A DNA stretch of 53,932 nt from Actinomycetes bacterium (GTDB taxonomy: Bacteria; Actinomycetota; Actinomycetes; Prado026), in the NCBI GenBank assembly GCA_036510875.1, contig DATCDE010000090.1, positions 1 through 53,932 of the forward strand, read 5' to 3'. The translations under genes and the position numbers were made by a program. How positions within the stretch are numbered: position 1 is the first letter of the stretch; every line of letters begins with the position of its first letter. The notes under the pieces were generated by a model. That model worked only from the letters and a program-made list of their open reading frames with translations. It had not been told where the DNA came from and ran no database searches. Positions 9,756 through 21,052 of this stretch are shown here, one piece after another.

Positions 9756-10672
9756 CGCGGGGTCCGGCCGGTGAGCTCGAGGAAGACGTCCTCGAGGGTG
9801 CGGCGCTCGACCGCGAGGCGGTCCGGCATCACGCCGTGGGCGGCGCACCAGGCGGTGACGGTGGCGAGCAGCTGCGGGTCCATGGGGCCGACCACCCGGT
9901 AGCTGCCGGGGGAGTCCTCGGTGACCTCGCAGCCCTCGGGCAGGGCACCCCTCAGGGCGGCGACGTCCAACCGCTTGGGTCCGTTGAACCGCAGCGTGTT
10001 CTCGGCACCGTGGCGGGTGAGCTCGGCGGGGGAGCCGGCCGCCACGACCCGGCCGGCGTCCACGATGACGACGTGGTCGGCCAGCTGCTCGGCCTCGTCC
10101 ATGAGGTGCGTGGTGAGGACGACGGACACGCCGTCGGCGCGCAGCTCGCGGACCAGGTCCCAGGTGGACAGCCGGGCCTGCGGGTCCAGCCCGGCGGTGG
10201 GCTCGTCGAGGAACACCAGCTCGGGGCGCCCGATGAGCGCGAGCGCCAGCTTGAGCCGCTGCTGCTCACCGCCGGACATCCGCCGGTAGGGCGTGTGGCC
10301 CATGCGGTCGACCCCGACCCGCTCGGCGAGCGCCTGCGGGTCGAGCGGGTGGGCGTAGAGCGCGGCCGCGAGCCGCAGCGACTCCAGTGCCCGGCCGCCG
10401 GGCGGCACTCCGCCGCCTTGCAGCATGACCCCGATGCGCGGGCGCAGCGCGCGCGCGTCGCGGTGCGGGTCCAGCCCCAAGACGCTCACGGTCCCCTCGG
10501 CGGGGGTCCGGTAGCCCTCGCAGGTCTCGACCGTGCTCGTCTTGCCGGCCCCGTTCGGGCCGAGCACGGCGGTGACCGAGCCGCGGGGGGCGGCCAGCGA
10601 GAGCCCGTCGACGGCGACGGTCCCCCCGTAGCGGATCACCAGCCCATCAAGCACCACCGCCGGCTCGATCAC
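9752..10672 (-). CDS. ABC transporter ATP-binding protein
   Basis: It has 306 residues and partners the downstream permease. Walker A is GPNGAGKT (38-45), the Q-loop is in IGVMLQGGG, the signature is RMSGGEQQR (about 138) and Walker B is LVFLDEPTAGLD, followed by the H-loop in TTHLMDEAE. The C-terminal ~80 residues form the extra domain seen in drug or antibiotic exporter ATPases of the CcmA/DrrA type. The open frame runs far upstream; GTG 10672 is chosen by homologous N-terminus and because it sits seven bases after TAGGAT. It is divergent from sufR. Confidence 0.92.
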   Translation of the reverse strand: MIEPAVVLDGLVIRYGGTVAVDGLSLAAPRGSVTAVLGPNGAGKTSTVETCEGYRTPAEGTVSVLGLDPHRDARALRPRIGVMLQGGGVPPGGRALESLRLAAALYAHPLDPQALAERVGVDRMGHTPYRRMSGGEQQRLKLALALIGRPELVFLDEPTAGLDPQARLSTWDLVRELRADGVSVVLTTHLMDEAEQLADHVVIVDAGRVVAAGSPAELTRHGAENTLRFNGPKRLDVAALRGALPEGCEVTEDSPGSYRVVGPMDPQLLATVTAWCAAHGVMPDRLAVERRTLEDVFLELTGRTPR

Positions 10673-10679
10673 GGCGCCG

Positions 10680-10685
10680 ATCCTA
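10680..10685 (-). promoter_or_regulatory. Putative -10 (TAGGAT) of a leaderless promoter for the ABC exporter
   Basis: TAGGAT-N7-GTG on the minus strand, with the GTG at 10672. AGGA in the same element could alternatively act as a ribosome-binding site if transcription starts further upstream. Confidence 0.35.
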
Positions 10686-10735
10686 CGTTTCCCGATTCCT
10701 GGCGAACCGGGGCGTGCGGGACGGCGGGAATTAGG

Positions 10736-10753
10736 TAACATGGCCGTTGTGAA
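10736..10753 (+). promoter_or_regulatory. Possible suf promoter with overlapping imperfect inverted repeat
   Basis: TAACAT (10736-10741) fits TANNNT and ends seven bases before GTG 10749, suggesting a leaderless sufR transcript. The same stretch contains TAACA and TGTGA half-sites seven bases apart. These resemble the mycobacterial SufR operator type (ACACT-N5-TGTGA), which would allow autorepression. Confidence 0.3.
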
Positions 10754-11444
10754 ATTGGCCGACGCACCGCAGCAGGCCGGCGGGGGCACCCGCTCCCGCC
10801 TGGTCCGCTCGCTGCTGCAGGACGGTCCCGCCACGGCGGCCACGCTGGCCGAGCGAGTCGGCCTGACCTCCGCGGCCGTCCGCCGGCACCTCGACGTGCT
10901 CGCCGCGGACGGCCTGGTCACCGCGGGGCAGCGGTCCCCCTACGGGCCGGACCCGCGGCGTGGCCGCGGCCGCCCGGCCAAGGTGTACGCGCTCACCCCC
11001 ACCGGCCGCGAGTCGTTCCAGAGCACCTACGACGACCTCGCCGCCCAGGCCCTTCGCTACCTCACCCGGGTGGGCGGTGAGGTCGCTGTGGGCGAGTTCG
11101 CCCGGGAGCGGGCGGCGCTGTTCGAGCAGCGGTACGCCGACCTGGTCGCCCACGCCGAGCCCGGCCAGGAAGCGGCCGCGCTGGCCGCAGCCCTGTCCGC
11201 GGACGGCTACGCCGCCTCCGCCGAGCCGGCCCCGGCCGGCCTGGGGGAACAGCTGTGCCAGCACCACTGCCCGGTCGCGCACGTCGCGGCGGAGTTCCCG
11301 CAGCTGTGCGAGGCCGAGACCGAGGTGTTCTCCCGCCTGCTCGGCCGGCCGGTGCAACGGCTGGCCACCATCGGGCACGGGGACCATGTCTGCACCACCG
11401 TCGTCCCGAACCGTTCCGCATCGCCGGAGAGGACCGCGTCATGA
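10749..11444 (+). CDS. sufR: Iron-sulfur cluster biosynthesis transcriptional regulator SufR
   Basis: DeoR/ArsR-like winged-helix repressor heading the suf operon; family members bind an Fe-S cluster and repress suf when cluster supply is adequate. It has 231 residues from GTG 10749, or 234 from ATG 10740. The HTH is at about 15-65 ([22 protein letters not shown]). Four conserved cysteines lie at about 170, 174, 187 and 215 in [16 protein letters not shown] and GDHVCTT, the family cluster-ligand region. I prefer 10749 because a -10-like TAACAT covers the upstream ATG. The stop overlaps the sufB start (ATGA). Confidence 0.92.
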   Translation: MKLADAPQQAGGGTRSRLVRSLLQDGPATAATLAERVGLTSAAVRRHLDVLAADGLVTAGQRSPYGPDPRRGRGRPAKVYALTPTGRESFQSTYDDLAAQALRYLTRVGGEVAVGEFARERAALFEQRYADLVAHAEPGQEAAALAAALSADGYAASAEPAPAGLGEQLCQHHCPVAHVAAEFPQLCEAETEVFSRLLGRPVQRLATIGHGDHVCTTVVPNRSASPERTAS

Positions 11445-12853
11445 CCCAGACCGCCCACCCCGACCTCGAGGGCCTCGGCCGCTACGAGTTCGGCTGGCAC
11501 GACAGCACCGACGCCGGCGCGAACGCGCGGCGCGGGCTGAACGAGGAGGTCGTCCGCGACATTTCGGCCCGCAAGAACGAGCCGCAGTGGATGCTCGACC
11601 TGCGGCTGAAGGGGCTGCGGCTGTTCGACAAGAAGCCGATGCCCGCATGGGGTGGTGAGCTCGGCGGCATCGACTTCGACAACATCAAGTACTTCGTCAA
11701 GTCGACCGAGAAGCAGGCCACATCCTGGGACGAGCTGCCCGCCGAGATCAAGAACACCTACGACCGGCTGGGCATCCCGGAGGCCGAGAAGCAGCGCCTC
11801 GTGTCCGGCGTCGCGGCGCAGTACGAGTCCGAGGTTGTCTACCACAAGATCCGTGAGGACCTCGAGGAGCAGGGCGTCATCTTCCTCGACACCGACACCG
11901 GCCTGCGCGAGCACGAGGAGCTGTTCCGCACCTACTTCGGCTCGGTGATCCCCGTCGGCGACAACAAGTTCGCCTCGCTGAACACGTCGGTGTGGTCGGG
12001 CGGCTCGTTCATCTACGTGCCCAAGGGCGTGACCGTCGAGATCCCGCTGCAGGCCTACTTCCGGATCAACACCGAGAACATGGGCCAGTTCGAGCGGACG
12101 CTGATCATCGCCGACGAGGGCTCCAACGTGCACTACGTCGAGGGCTGCACGGCGCCGATCTACTCCAGCGACTCGCTGCACTCGGCCGTCGTCGAGATCA
12201 TCGTGAAGAAGAACGCCCGGGTGCGGTACACGACCATCCAGAACTGGTCGAACAACGTCTACAACCTGGTCACCAAGCGGGCCGTCGCGTACGAGGGCGC
12301 CGTGATGGAGTGGGTCGACGGCAACATCGGTTCGAAGGTCACCATGAAGTACCCGGCCGTGTTCCTCATGGGCGAGCACGCCAGGGGCGAGACCCTGTCG
12401 ATCGCGTTCGCGGGGGAGGGCCAGCACCAGGACGCCGGCGCCAAGATGGTCCACTGCGCGCCGAACACGTCGTCGTCCATCGTGTCCAAGTCGGTGGCCA
12501 GGGGCGGCGGTCGGACCTCGTACCGCGGGCTGATCCAGATCCAGGAGGGCGCGTACGGCTCGCGCTCCACGGTGCGCTGCGACGCGCTGCTCGTGGACGG
12601 CATCAGCCGGTCGGACACCTACCCGTACGTCGACGTCCGCGAGGACGACGTGTCGATGGGGCACGAGGCGACCGTGTCCAAGGTCTCCGAGGACCAGCTG
12701 TTCTACCTGATGAGCCGTGGCGTCACCGAGGAGGAGGCCATGGCAATGATCGTGCGCGGCTTCGTCGAGCCGGTGGCCCGCGAGCTGCCGATGGAGTACG
12801 CGCTCGAGCTGAATCGGCTCATCGAGCTGCAGATGGAAGGGGCCGTGGGCTGA
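11441..12853 (+). CDS. sufB: Fe-S cluster assembly protein SufB
   Basis: Scaffold subunit of the SufBCD complex on which Fe-S clusters are assembled. It has 470 residues, full length for the family. Conserved stretches include [10 protein letters not shown], the beta-helix core, and [22 protein letters not shown] with the C-terminal [15 protein letters not shown]-like end. ATG 11441 overlaps the sufR stop and has GGAGAGGA upstream. The sequence is unbroken, with no intein insertion although SufB is a common intein host in actinobacteria. Confidence 0.97.
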   Translation: MTQTAHPDLEGLGRYEFGWHDSTDAGANARRGLNEEVVRDISARKNEPQWMLDLRLKGLRLFDKKPMPAWGGELGGIDFDNIKYFVKSTEKQATSWDELPAEIKNTYDRLGIPEAEKQRLVSGVAAQYESEVVYHKIREDLEEQGVIFLDTDTGLREHEELFRTYFGSVIPVGDNKFASLNTSVWSGGSFIYVPKGVTVEIPLQAYFRINTENMGQFERTLIIADEGSNVHYVEGCTAPIYSSDSLHSAVVEIIVKKNARVRYTTIQNWSNNVYNLVTKRAVAYEGAVMEWVDGNIGSKVTMKYPAVFLMGEHARGETLSIAFAGEGQHQDAGAKMVHCAPNTSSSIVSKSVARGGGRTSYRGLIQIQEGAYGSRSTVRCDALLVDGISRSDTYPYVDVREDDVSMGHEATVSKVSEDQLFYLMSRGVTEEEAMAMIVRGFVEPVARELPMEYALELNRLIELQMEGAVG

Positions 12854-12855
12854 CC

Positions 12856-14001
12856 ATGGGAGTCACGCACACCGCGACCGACGTCCGGCCGCAGCAGGTC
12901 GACTCGTTCGACCTGGCCGACCACCCGGTGCCACAGGGCCGCGAGGAGGCCTGGCGGTTCACCCCGCTGGCCCGGCTGCGTGGCCTGCACGACGGCACGG
13001 CGGCGGCTGACGGCAAGGTCGTCGTCGACGTCGACGCAGCACCCGAGGTGACGGTCGAGACGGTCGGGCGCGACGACCCGCGGCTCGGCACCACGGGCGC
13101 GCCGCGCGACCGGGTCGCCGCACAGGCCTGGGCCGGGTTCGAGCGGGCCACCGTGGTGACCGTTCCGGCGGAGACCACGGCCTCGCGTCCCACCGTGCTC
13201 ACGGTGCGTGGCGAGCATGCCGAGGGCGCGGCCTACGGGCACACCGTGATCGATGTGAAGCCGTTCGCCTCGGCGGTCATCGTCCTGGAGCACACCGGGT
13301 CGGCCACCTACGCCGACACCGTCGAGGTGCTGGCCGGGGACGGCGCCCAGGTCACCGTGGTCTCGCTGCAGGAGTGGGCCGCCCACACGGTGCACGTCGG
13401 GTCGCACCGGATCCACGTGGGACGGGACGCCCGGGTGCGGCACGCCGTGGTGACCCTGGGCGGGGACCTCGTCCGGATCAGCCCGGTGGTCGACTACACC
13501 GGCCCCGGCGGCGACGTCGAGCTGCTCGGGCTGTACTACGGCGACGCCGGCCAGCACCTGGAGCACCGGCTGTTCGTCGACCACGCGGTGCCGCACTGCC
13601 GCAGCAACGTGGTCTACAAGGGCGCGCTGCAGGGCGCCGACGCGCACACCGTGTGGATCGGTGACGTGCTGATCCGGTCCGGTGCGGTGGGCACCGACAC
13701 CTACGAGATCAACCGGAACCTGGTGCTGACCAAGGGTGCCCGCGCCGACTCGGTGCCGAACCTGGAGATCGAAACCGGCGAGATCGTCGGCGCCGGACAC
13801 GCCAGTGCCACCGGCCGGTTCGACGACGAGCAGCTGTTCTACCTCCAGTCTCGGGGCATACCGTCCGACGAGGCGCGCCGGCTGGTCGTGCGGGGCTTCT
13901 TCGCCGACCTGCTGGCCCGCATCGGCGTGCCCGACCTGGAGGAGCGTCTCCTCGCAGCGGTCGACGCCGAGCTCGCGATCTCCGTGGGAGCTGGCGCATG
14001 A
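12856..14001 (+). CDS. sufD: Fe-S cluster assembly protein SufD
   Basis: Paralogue of SufB and partner in the SufBC2D scaffold. It has 381 residues from ATG 12856, two bases after the sufB stop. It carries the shared SufB/SufD core with HIHVGRDARVRHAVV, the conserved HRLFVDHAVPHCRSNVVYKG and the ALTKGARADSVPNLEIE-type segment. The C-terminus has SRGIPSDEARRLVVRGFF, the usual ending. Its stop overlaps the Rieske gene start (ATGA). Confidence 0.96.
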   Translation: MGVTHTATDVRPQQVDSFDLADHPVPQGREEAWRFTPLARLRGLHDGTAAADGKVVVDVDAAPEVTVETVGRDDPRLGTTGAPRDRVAAQAWAGFERATVVTVPAETTASRPTVLTVRGEHAEGAAYGHTVIDVKPFASAVIVLEHTGSATYADTVEVLAGDGAQVTVVSLQEWAAHTVHVGSHRIHVGRDARVRHAVVTLGGDLVRISPVVDYTGPGGDVELLGLYYGDAGQHLEHRLFVDHAVPHCRSNVVYKGALQGADAHTVWIGDVLIRSGAVGTDTYEINRNLVLTKGARADSVPNLEIETGEIVGAGHASATGRFDDEQLFYLQSRGIPSDEARRLVVRGFFADLLARIGVPDLEERLLAAVDAELAISVGAGA

Positions 14002-14314
14002 GCTACCGCAACGCCTGCCCGCTGGCCGAGCTGCGCGAGGGCGGCACCCACCGGGTCGTCATCGACGGGATCCCGGTCTGCCTGGTACGCACCGACGGCG
14101 AGGTGCGCGCCATCAACGACACCTGCTCGCACGCGGACGTCTCACTGTCCGAGGGCGAGGTCGAGGGCCTGACCATCGAGTGCTGGCTGCACGGCTCCCG
14201 CTTCGACCTGGTCACCGGCCGTCCCACCGGCCTGCCGGCCACCAAACCGGTCCCTGTCTACCCCGTGAAGATCGAGGGCGACGACGTCCTCGTCGACGTC
14301 GAGAAAGCGAACTG

Positions 14315-14315
<1 letters not shown>
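13998..14315 (+). CDS. Rieske [2Fe-2S] ferredoxin, suf-operon type
   Basis: Small (105-residue) soluble Rieske protein. The cluster motifs are CSH (about 40-42) and, 17 residues on, CWLHG, giving C-X-H ... C-X2-H. It belongs to the non-heme-iron oxygenase ferredoxin-subunit family that many actinobacteria carry between sufD and sufC; its role there is presumably electron supply. It overlaps sufD by four bases and sufC by one base (TGATG), so it is fully embedded in the operon. Confidence 0.94.
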
Positions 14316-16367
<2,052 letters not shown>

Positions 16368-16368
<1 letters not shown>

Positions 16369-16817
16369 TGCAGCTCGAGGCCCTGTACCAGGAGCTGATC
16401 CTGGACCACTACCGGCACCCGCGGCATGCCGGGCTCCGCGAGCCGTTCGACGCCGAGGTGCACCACGTGAACCCGACCTGCGGCGACGAGGTGACGCTGC
16501 GGCTCCGGCTGGACGGCGACACGGTTACGGACGTGTCCTATGAGGGGCTGGGCTGCTCGATCAGCCAGGCGTCGACGTCGGTCATGACCGACCTGGTGAC
16601 CGGTCGCACCCTGGCCCAGGCGATGGAGACCGGGGATGCGTTCCTTGCCCTCATGCAGTCCAGGGGCCAGGGAGAGCCGGACGAGGAGCTGCTGGAGGAT
16701 GCGGTGGCCTTCGTCGGGGTGGCCAAGTACCCGGCCAGGGTGAAGTGCGCGCTGTTGGGATGGATGGCGTTCAAGGATGCGGCGGCCCGGGCCGTCGCGG
16801 CGAAGGAGCAGGCATGA
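16368..16817 (+). CDS. sufU: SUF sulfur-transfer protein SufU
   Basis: IscU-like, zinc-dependent sulfurtransferase that accepts persulfide from SufS. It has 149 residues. Three conserved cysteines are visible in NPTCGDEV, GLGCSISQAS and RVKCALLGW, with the Asp of CGDE as the fourth Zn ligand. The insertion between the second and third cysteines, relative to IscU, is typical of SufU. It is joined to its neighbours by one-base and four-base overlaps. Confidence 0.96.
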
Positions 16818-17143
16818 CCGAGACGGCTACCGGTGCCGACCGGATCGAGACGCTCACCGAGGCGATGCGCGACGTCGTCGACCCTGAGCTCGGGATCAAC
16901 GTCGTCGACCTCGGACTGGTCTACGGGATCACCGTCGACCAGAACAACGTCGCCGTGCTGGACATGACGCTGACGAGCGCCGCGTGCCCGCTGACCGACG
17001 TCATCGAGGATCAGACGCGGCTGGCCCTCGACGGGTTCGTCGCCGATGTGAAGATCAACTGGGTGTGGATGCCCCCGTGGGGCCCCGACAAGATCACCGA
17101 CGAGGGCCGCGAGCAGCTGCGTGCGCTCGGCTTCAACGTCTGA
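16814..17143 (+). CDS. sufT: MIP18/DUF59 family protein SufT
   Basis: Small (109-residue) accessory Fe-S maturation protein. The MIP18 core shows DPELGINVVDLGLVYG (about 24-39) and SAACPLTDVIEDQ with the conserved cysteine (about 57). The start overlaps the sufU stop (ATGA). Last gene of the suf operon; a strong hairpin follows directly. Confidence 0.94.
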   Translation: MTETATGADRIETLTEAMRDVVDPELGINVVDLGLVYGITVDQNNVAVLDMTLTSAACPLTDVIEDQTRLALDGFVADVKINWVWMPPWGPDKITDEGREQLRALGFNV

Positions 17144-17148
17144 GCGAC

Positions 17149-17187
17149 GCAACCGCCGTCGCCGGTGTCAGGCGGCGACGGCGTTGC
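17149..17187. terminator. Strong hairpin ending the suf operon, shared with the facing gene
   Basis: Arms at 17149-17163 and 17174-17187 pair over about 14 bp with one bulged C around a 10-base loop. It begins six bases after the sufT stop and reaches into the last codons of the minus-strand peptidase gene. G/C-rich with no T-tract, as usual for actinobacterial terminators. It may serve both strands. Confidence 0.65.
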
Positions 17188-18029
17188 AGCGGTTGAGGTC
17201 CGCCGTCCGGTCCCCGGTCGAGTACCAGGTCTGACGCTGCTGGGCCGAGCCGTGCGTCCACGCCTCCTGGTTCACCGGGCCGCCGCCGCCGCGGTCTGCG
17301 CCTCGGCGATGTCGGCGGGGGACACCGTCACGTTGCCTGCGGAGTTGGCGAGCGCGCCCCACACCCCCGCCAGGCAGTCGGCCGGCGGCTGCGTCTGGAC
17401 CGACAGCGCGTTGGCCCCGGCGGGGTCGGCTTGCTGCCTCCGGCGAACCTGCGACTCGATCCCCAACACCGTTTGCCGGTGGTGTCCGAACTCGTGCGCC
17501 AGGATGTAGGCCTGCGCGTAGCGGCCCTGCGCCCCGAGCTGCTGCTGGAGCTGGGCGAGGAACCCGACGTCGAGGTAGATGTGCCCGTCGCCGGGGCAGT
17601 AGAACGGCCCGACCTGGGACGACGCCACGCCGCACCCGGCCCGGACCGCACCGTCGAAGAAGGTCAGCGAAGGCTCGCGCAGCGTCGTCCCACGGCGGCC
17701 CAGCTCGGCCGTCCACACCTCGGTCGTCTCGTAGAACACCTTGACGAGGAAGCCGTCGTCATACCGGTCGATCGCTTCAGGGGTGTTGCAGCGCGTGGCG
17801 AGGTCCCCTGCCGCCGAGTCCCGCCGCCCTGGTCGGGCGTTCCCGCGGTCGGCAGCGAGCCGCCACCCCCCAGCAGCAGGACGAGCACCGTCACGATCAC
17901 CGCGACGATGCCACCGCCGCCGGCGACCACCGGGCCGCGGCCGAGCCCTCGGGTGCGGCCGCGGCGGTCGTCGACACCGCTCACGTCGACGTTCTGGTCG
18001 TCGAACTCCGTGGCCGGGCCTCCCCGCAC
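17168..18029 (-). pseudogene. YpfJ-type neutral zinc metallopeptidase, broken by two frameshifts
   Basis: Three frames together give one protein. N-terminal VEDRRGR-like cytoplasmic start plus TM helix: frame from GTG 18029. Peptidase core with CPGDGHIYLDVGF and the zinc motif HEFGHH: 17272 to about 17820. C-terminal AWTHGSAQQRQTWY and CNAVAA: ends at 17168. The first break is in a G-rich run near 17819-17826 and the second in a GCG-repeat near 17276-17290; adding one base at each restores a single frame. The usual family Glu in LELQADC, a likely third zinc ligand, is replaced (TQPPADC), and the usual IGDDRLQ-like segment is absent. It could be decay, sequencing error, or a divergent subfamily with errors. 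Confidence 0.8.
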
Positions 18030-18062
18030 GGGCGACGCCGAGGGCCTCTCGCGTCCTGCCAG

Positions 18063-18068
18063 TAGACT
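18063..18068 (+). promoter_or_regulatory. Possible -10 element (TAGACT) for the ABC-F gene
   Basis: It fits TANNNT and lies about 78 bases before the ABC-F start, in the divergent gap shared with the peptidase gene. No clear -35 is visible. Confidence 0.25.
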
Positions 18069-18145
18069 ATGCCGGTGCTGCGCTGCGAGCCCTGACGGCG
18101 TCCGACTCCGCGCCCGCCGTCCCTTCTGTCCCGCGAGAGGCTCGC

Positions 18146-19744
<1,599 letters not shown>

Positions 19745-19830
19745 CAGCAGTCCGCCCCAGCGAAAGCACGGGCCGTCCGGGGTCTTCCGGTGGGCGTTCC
19801 GGCGTGGTTGAGTGATCATGGGTTCGAGGG

Positions 19831-19854
19831 ACACGTCAGAACCGACACGTCAGA
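19831..19854 (+). repeat. Direct repeat ACACGTCAGA, 14-base period, in the HTH gene leader
   Basis: Identical 10-mers at 19831-19840 and 19845-19854; the second abuts the AGGAGG ribosome-binding site. It could be a regulatory site for the downstream small HTH protein or a chance duplication. Confidence 0.6.
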
Positions 19855-19864
19855 GGAGGCACGC

Positions 19865-20077
19865 GTGGCCGACCTGGGTAAGGGCCGCCGGGTGACCGGG
19901 GCCGAACGTGACAAGCTGGCCGCTGAGCTGAAGAAGAAGTACGAGAGCGGCACGAGCATCCGGGCGCTGGCCGAGTCGACCGGGCGCTCCTACGGTTTCG
20001 TGCACCGGATCTTGACCGAGTCGGAGACGACGCTGCGCGGGCGGGGCGGGGCGACCAGGGGCAAGGGCAAGAAGTAG
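19865..20077 (+). CDS. Small conserved actinobacterial helix-turn-helix protein
   Basis: It has 70 residues from GTG 19865, which follows a near-perfect AGGAGG at eight bases. Predicted HTH: TSIRALAESTGRSYGFVHRIL (split across about 36-56), resembling resolvase/MerR-type HTH helices. A basic Gly/Lys/Arg tail (RGRGGATRGKGKK) could contact DNA. Very similar short proteins occur across actinobacteria, but I know of no firm function. Monocistronic by spacing (120 bases upstream, 78 downstream). Confidence 0.85.
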   Translation: MADLGKGRRVTGAERDKLAAELKKKYESGTSIRALAESTGRSYGFVHRILTESETTLRGRGGATRGKGKK

Positions 20078-20155
20078 CGCCCGCGCAAGCGAACCGACCG
20101 GGGCGGGTTAGGGTCGGTCTCGACGGCGTCAGGACCGTCGGGAGCGGGGTGGATC

Positions 20156-20971
20156 ATGGACGTGGAAGCCGGCCGGCTGCCGTCCCCGGAGCGGCTCGCC
20201 GAGGCGTGCCTTCGGGTCGAGACCAGCGACGGCGTGGCGACCCTCACGCTGGACCGACCCGACAAGCGCAACGCGCAGACGCCGCTGTTGTGGCGCACCC
20301 TCGCGGAGGTCGGCACGGCCCTGGTCGGACAGGTCAGGGTGGTGGTGGTGCGGGCTGAGGGCCAGACGTTCTCGGCCGGCCTCGACCTGCGGATGATCAC
20401 CCCCGAGGGCATCCCGGGGGAGCTGGCCTTCCACGAGATGGCCGGGCTGCCGCCGGCCGACCTCGATGCGTTGATCGAGACCTACCAGCAGGGGTTCTCC
20501 TGGCTGCGCGACCCGTCGTTCGTCAGCATCGCAGCCGTCCAGGGGCACGCCGTCGGCGCCGGGTTCCAGCTGGCCCTCGCCTGTGACCTTCGGGTGGCCG
20601 CGGACGACGCGCTGTTCGCCATGCGGGAGCCCTCCCTCGGGCTGGTCCCGGACCTGACCGGGACCCATCCGCTGGTGGCCGCCATCGGCTACTCGCGGGC
20701 CCTCGAGATCTGTGCGACCGGGCGTTGGGTCAGCGCCGAGGAAGCCGCCCGGACCGGCCTGGTCAACCTCGCTGTGCCGCGTGAGGAGCTCGACGACGCG
20801 GTCAACGACCTGGCGCGGGCGCTGCTCAGCGCACCCCCGGGGGCCGTCTCGGCAACCAAGGCACTGCTCCAGCAGGCCGCGAGCAACGAGTACCCGGCCC
20901 AGCTGGCCGCCGAACGCGTCGCCCAGGGACACCGGCTGCGCGCGCTGAGAGCGGCGACTGGGATCGGCTGA
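20156..20971 (+). CDS. Enoyl-CoA hydratase/isomerase family protein
   Basis: Crotonase-fold protein of 271 residues. The oxyanion-hole motifs are visible: SAGLDLRM (about 74-81) and GHAVGAGFQLALACD (about 129-143). At the position of the first catalytic Glu of classical hydratase (GGGCELA) this protein has Gln (GAGFQLA). The second Glu is kept in MREPSLGLVPD. It is therefore unlikely to be a standard hydratase. Isomerase, thioesterase-like or other crotonase chemistry is possible. ATG 20156 is chosen with a GGAGCGGGGTGG leader. Confidence 0.88.
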   Translation: MDVEAGRLPSPERLAEACLRVETSDGVATLTLDRPDKRNAQTPLLWRTLAEVGTALVGQVRVVVVRAEGQTFSAGLDLRMITPEGIPGELAFHEMAGLPPADLDALIETYQQGFSWLRDPSFVSIAAVQGHAVGAGFQLALACDLRVAADDALFAMREPSLGLVPDLTGTHPLVAAIGYSRALEICATGRWVSAEEAARTGLVNLAVPREELDDAVNDLARALLSAPPGAVSATKALLQQAASNEYPAQLAAERVAQGHRLRALRAATGIG

Positions 20972-21052
20972 GGGCGAACGCTGGAACAGCACGCCCGGGT
21001 GACGCGTTGCGTCGCTGGCTGAGGAACAGACGAGGAACGCGAGGCACACGCA

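Noticed and set aside
11441-12853. Possible intein in SufB
   Set aside because: SufB is a frequent intein host, but this copy has the normal length of about 470 residues and an unbroken core.
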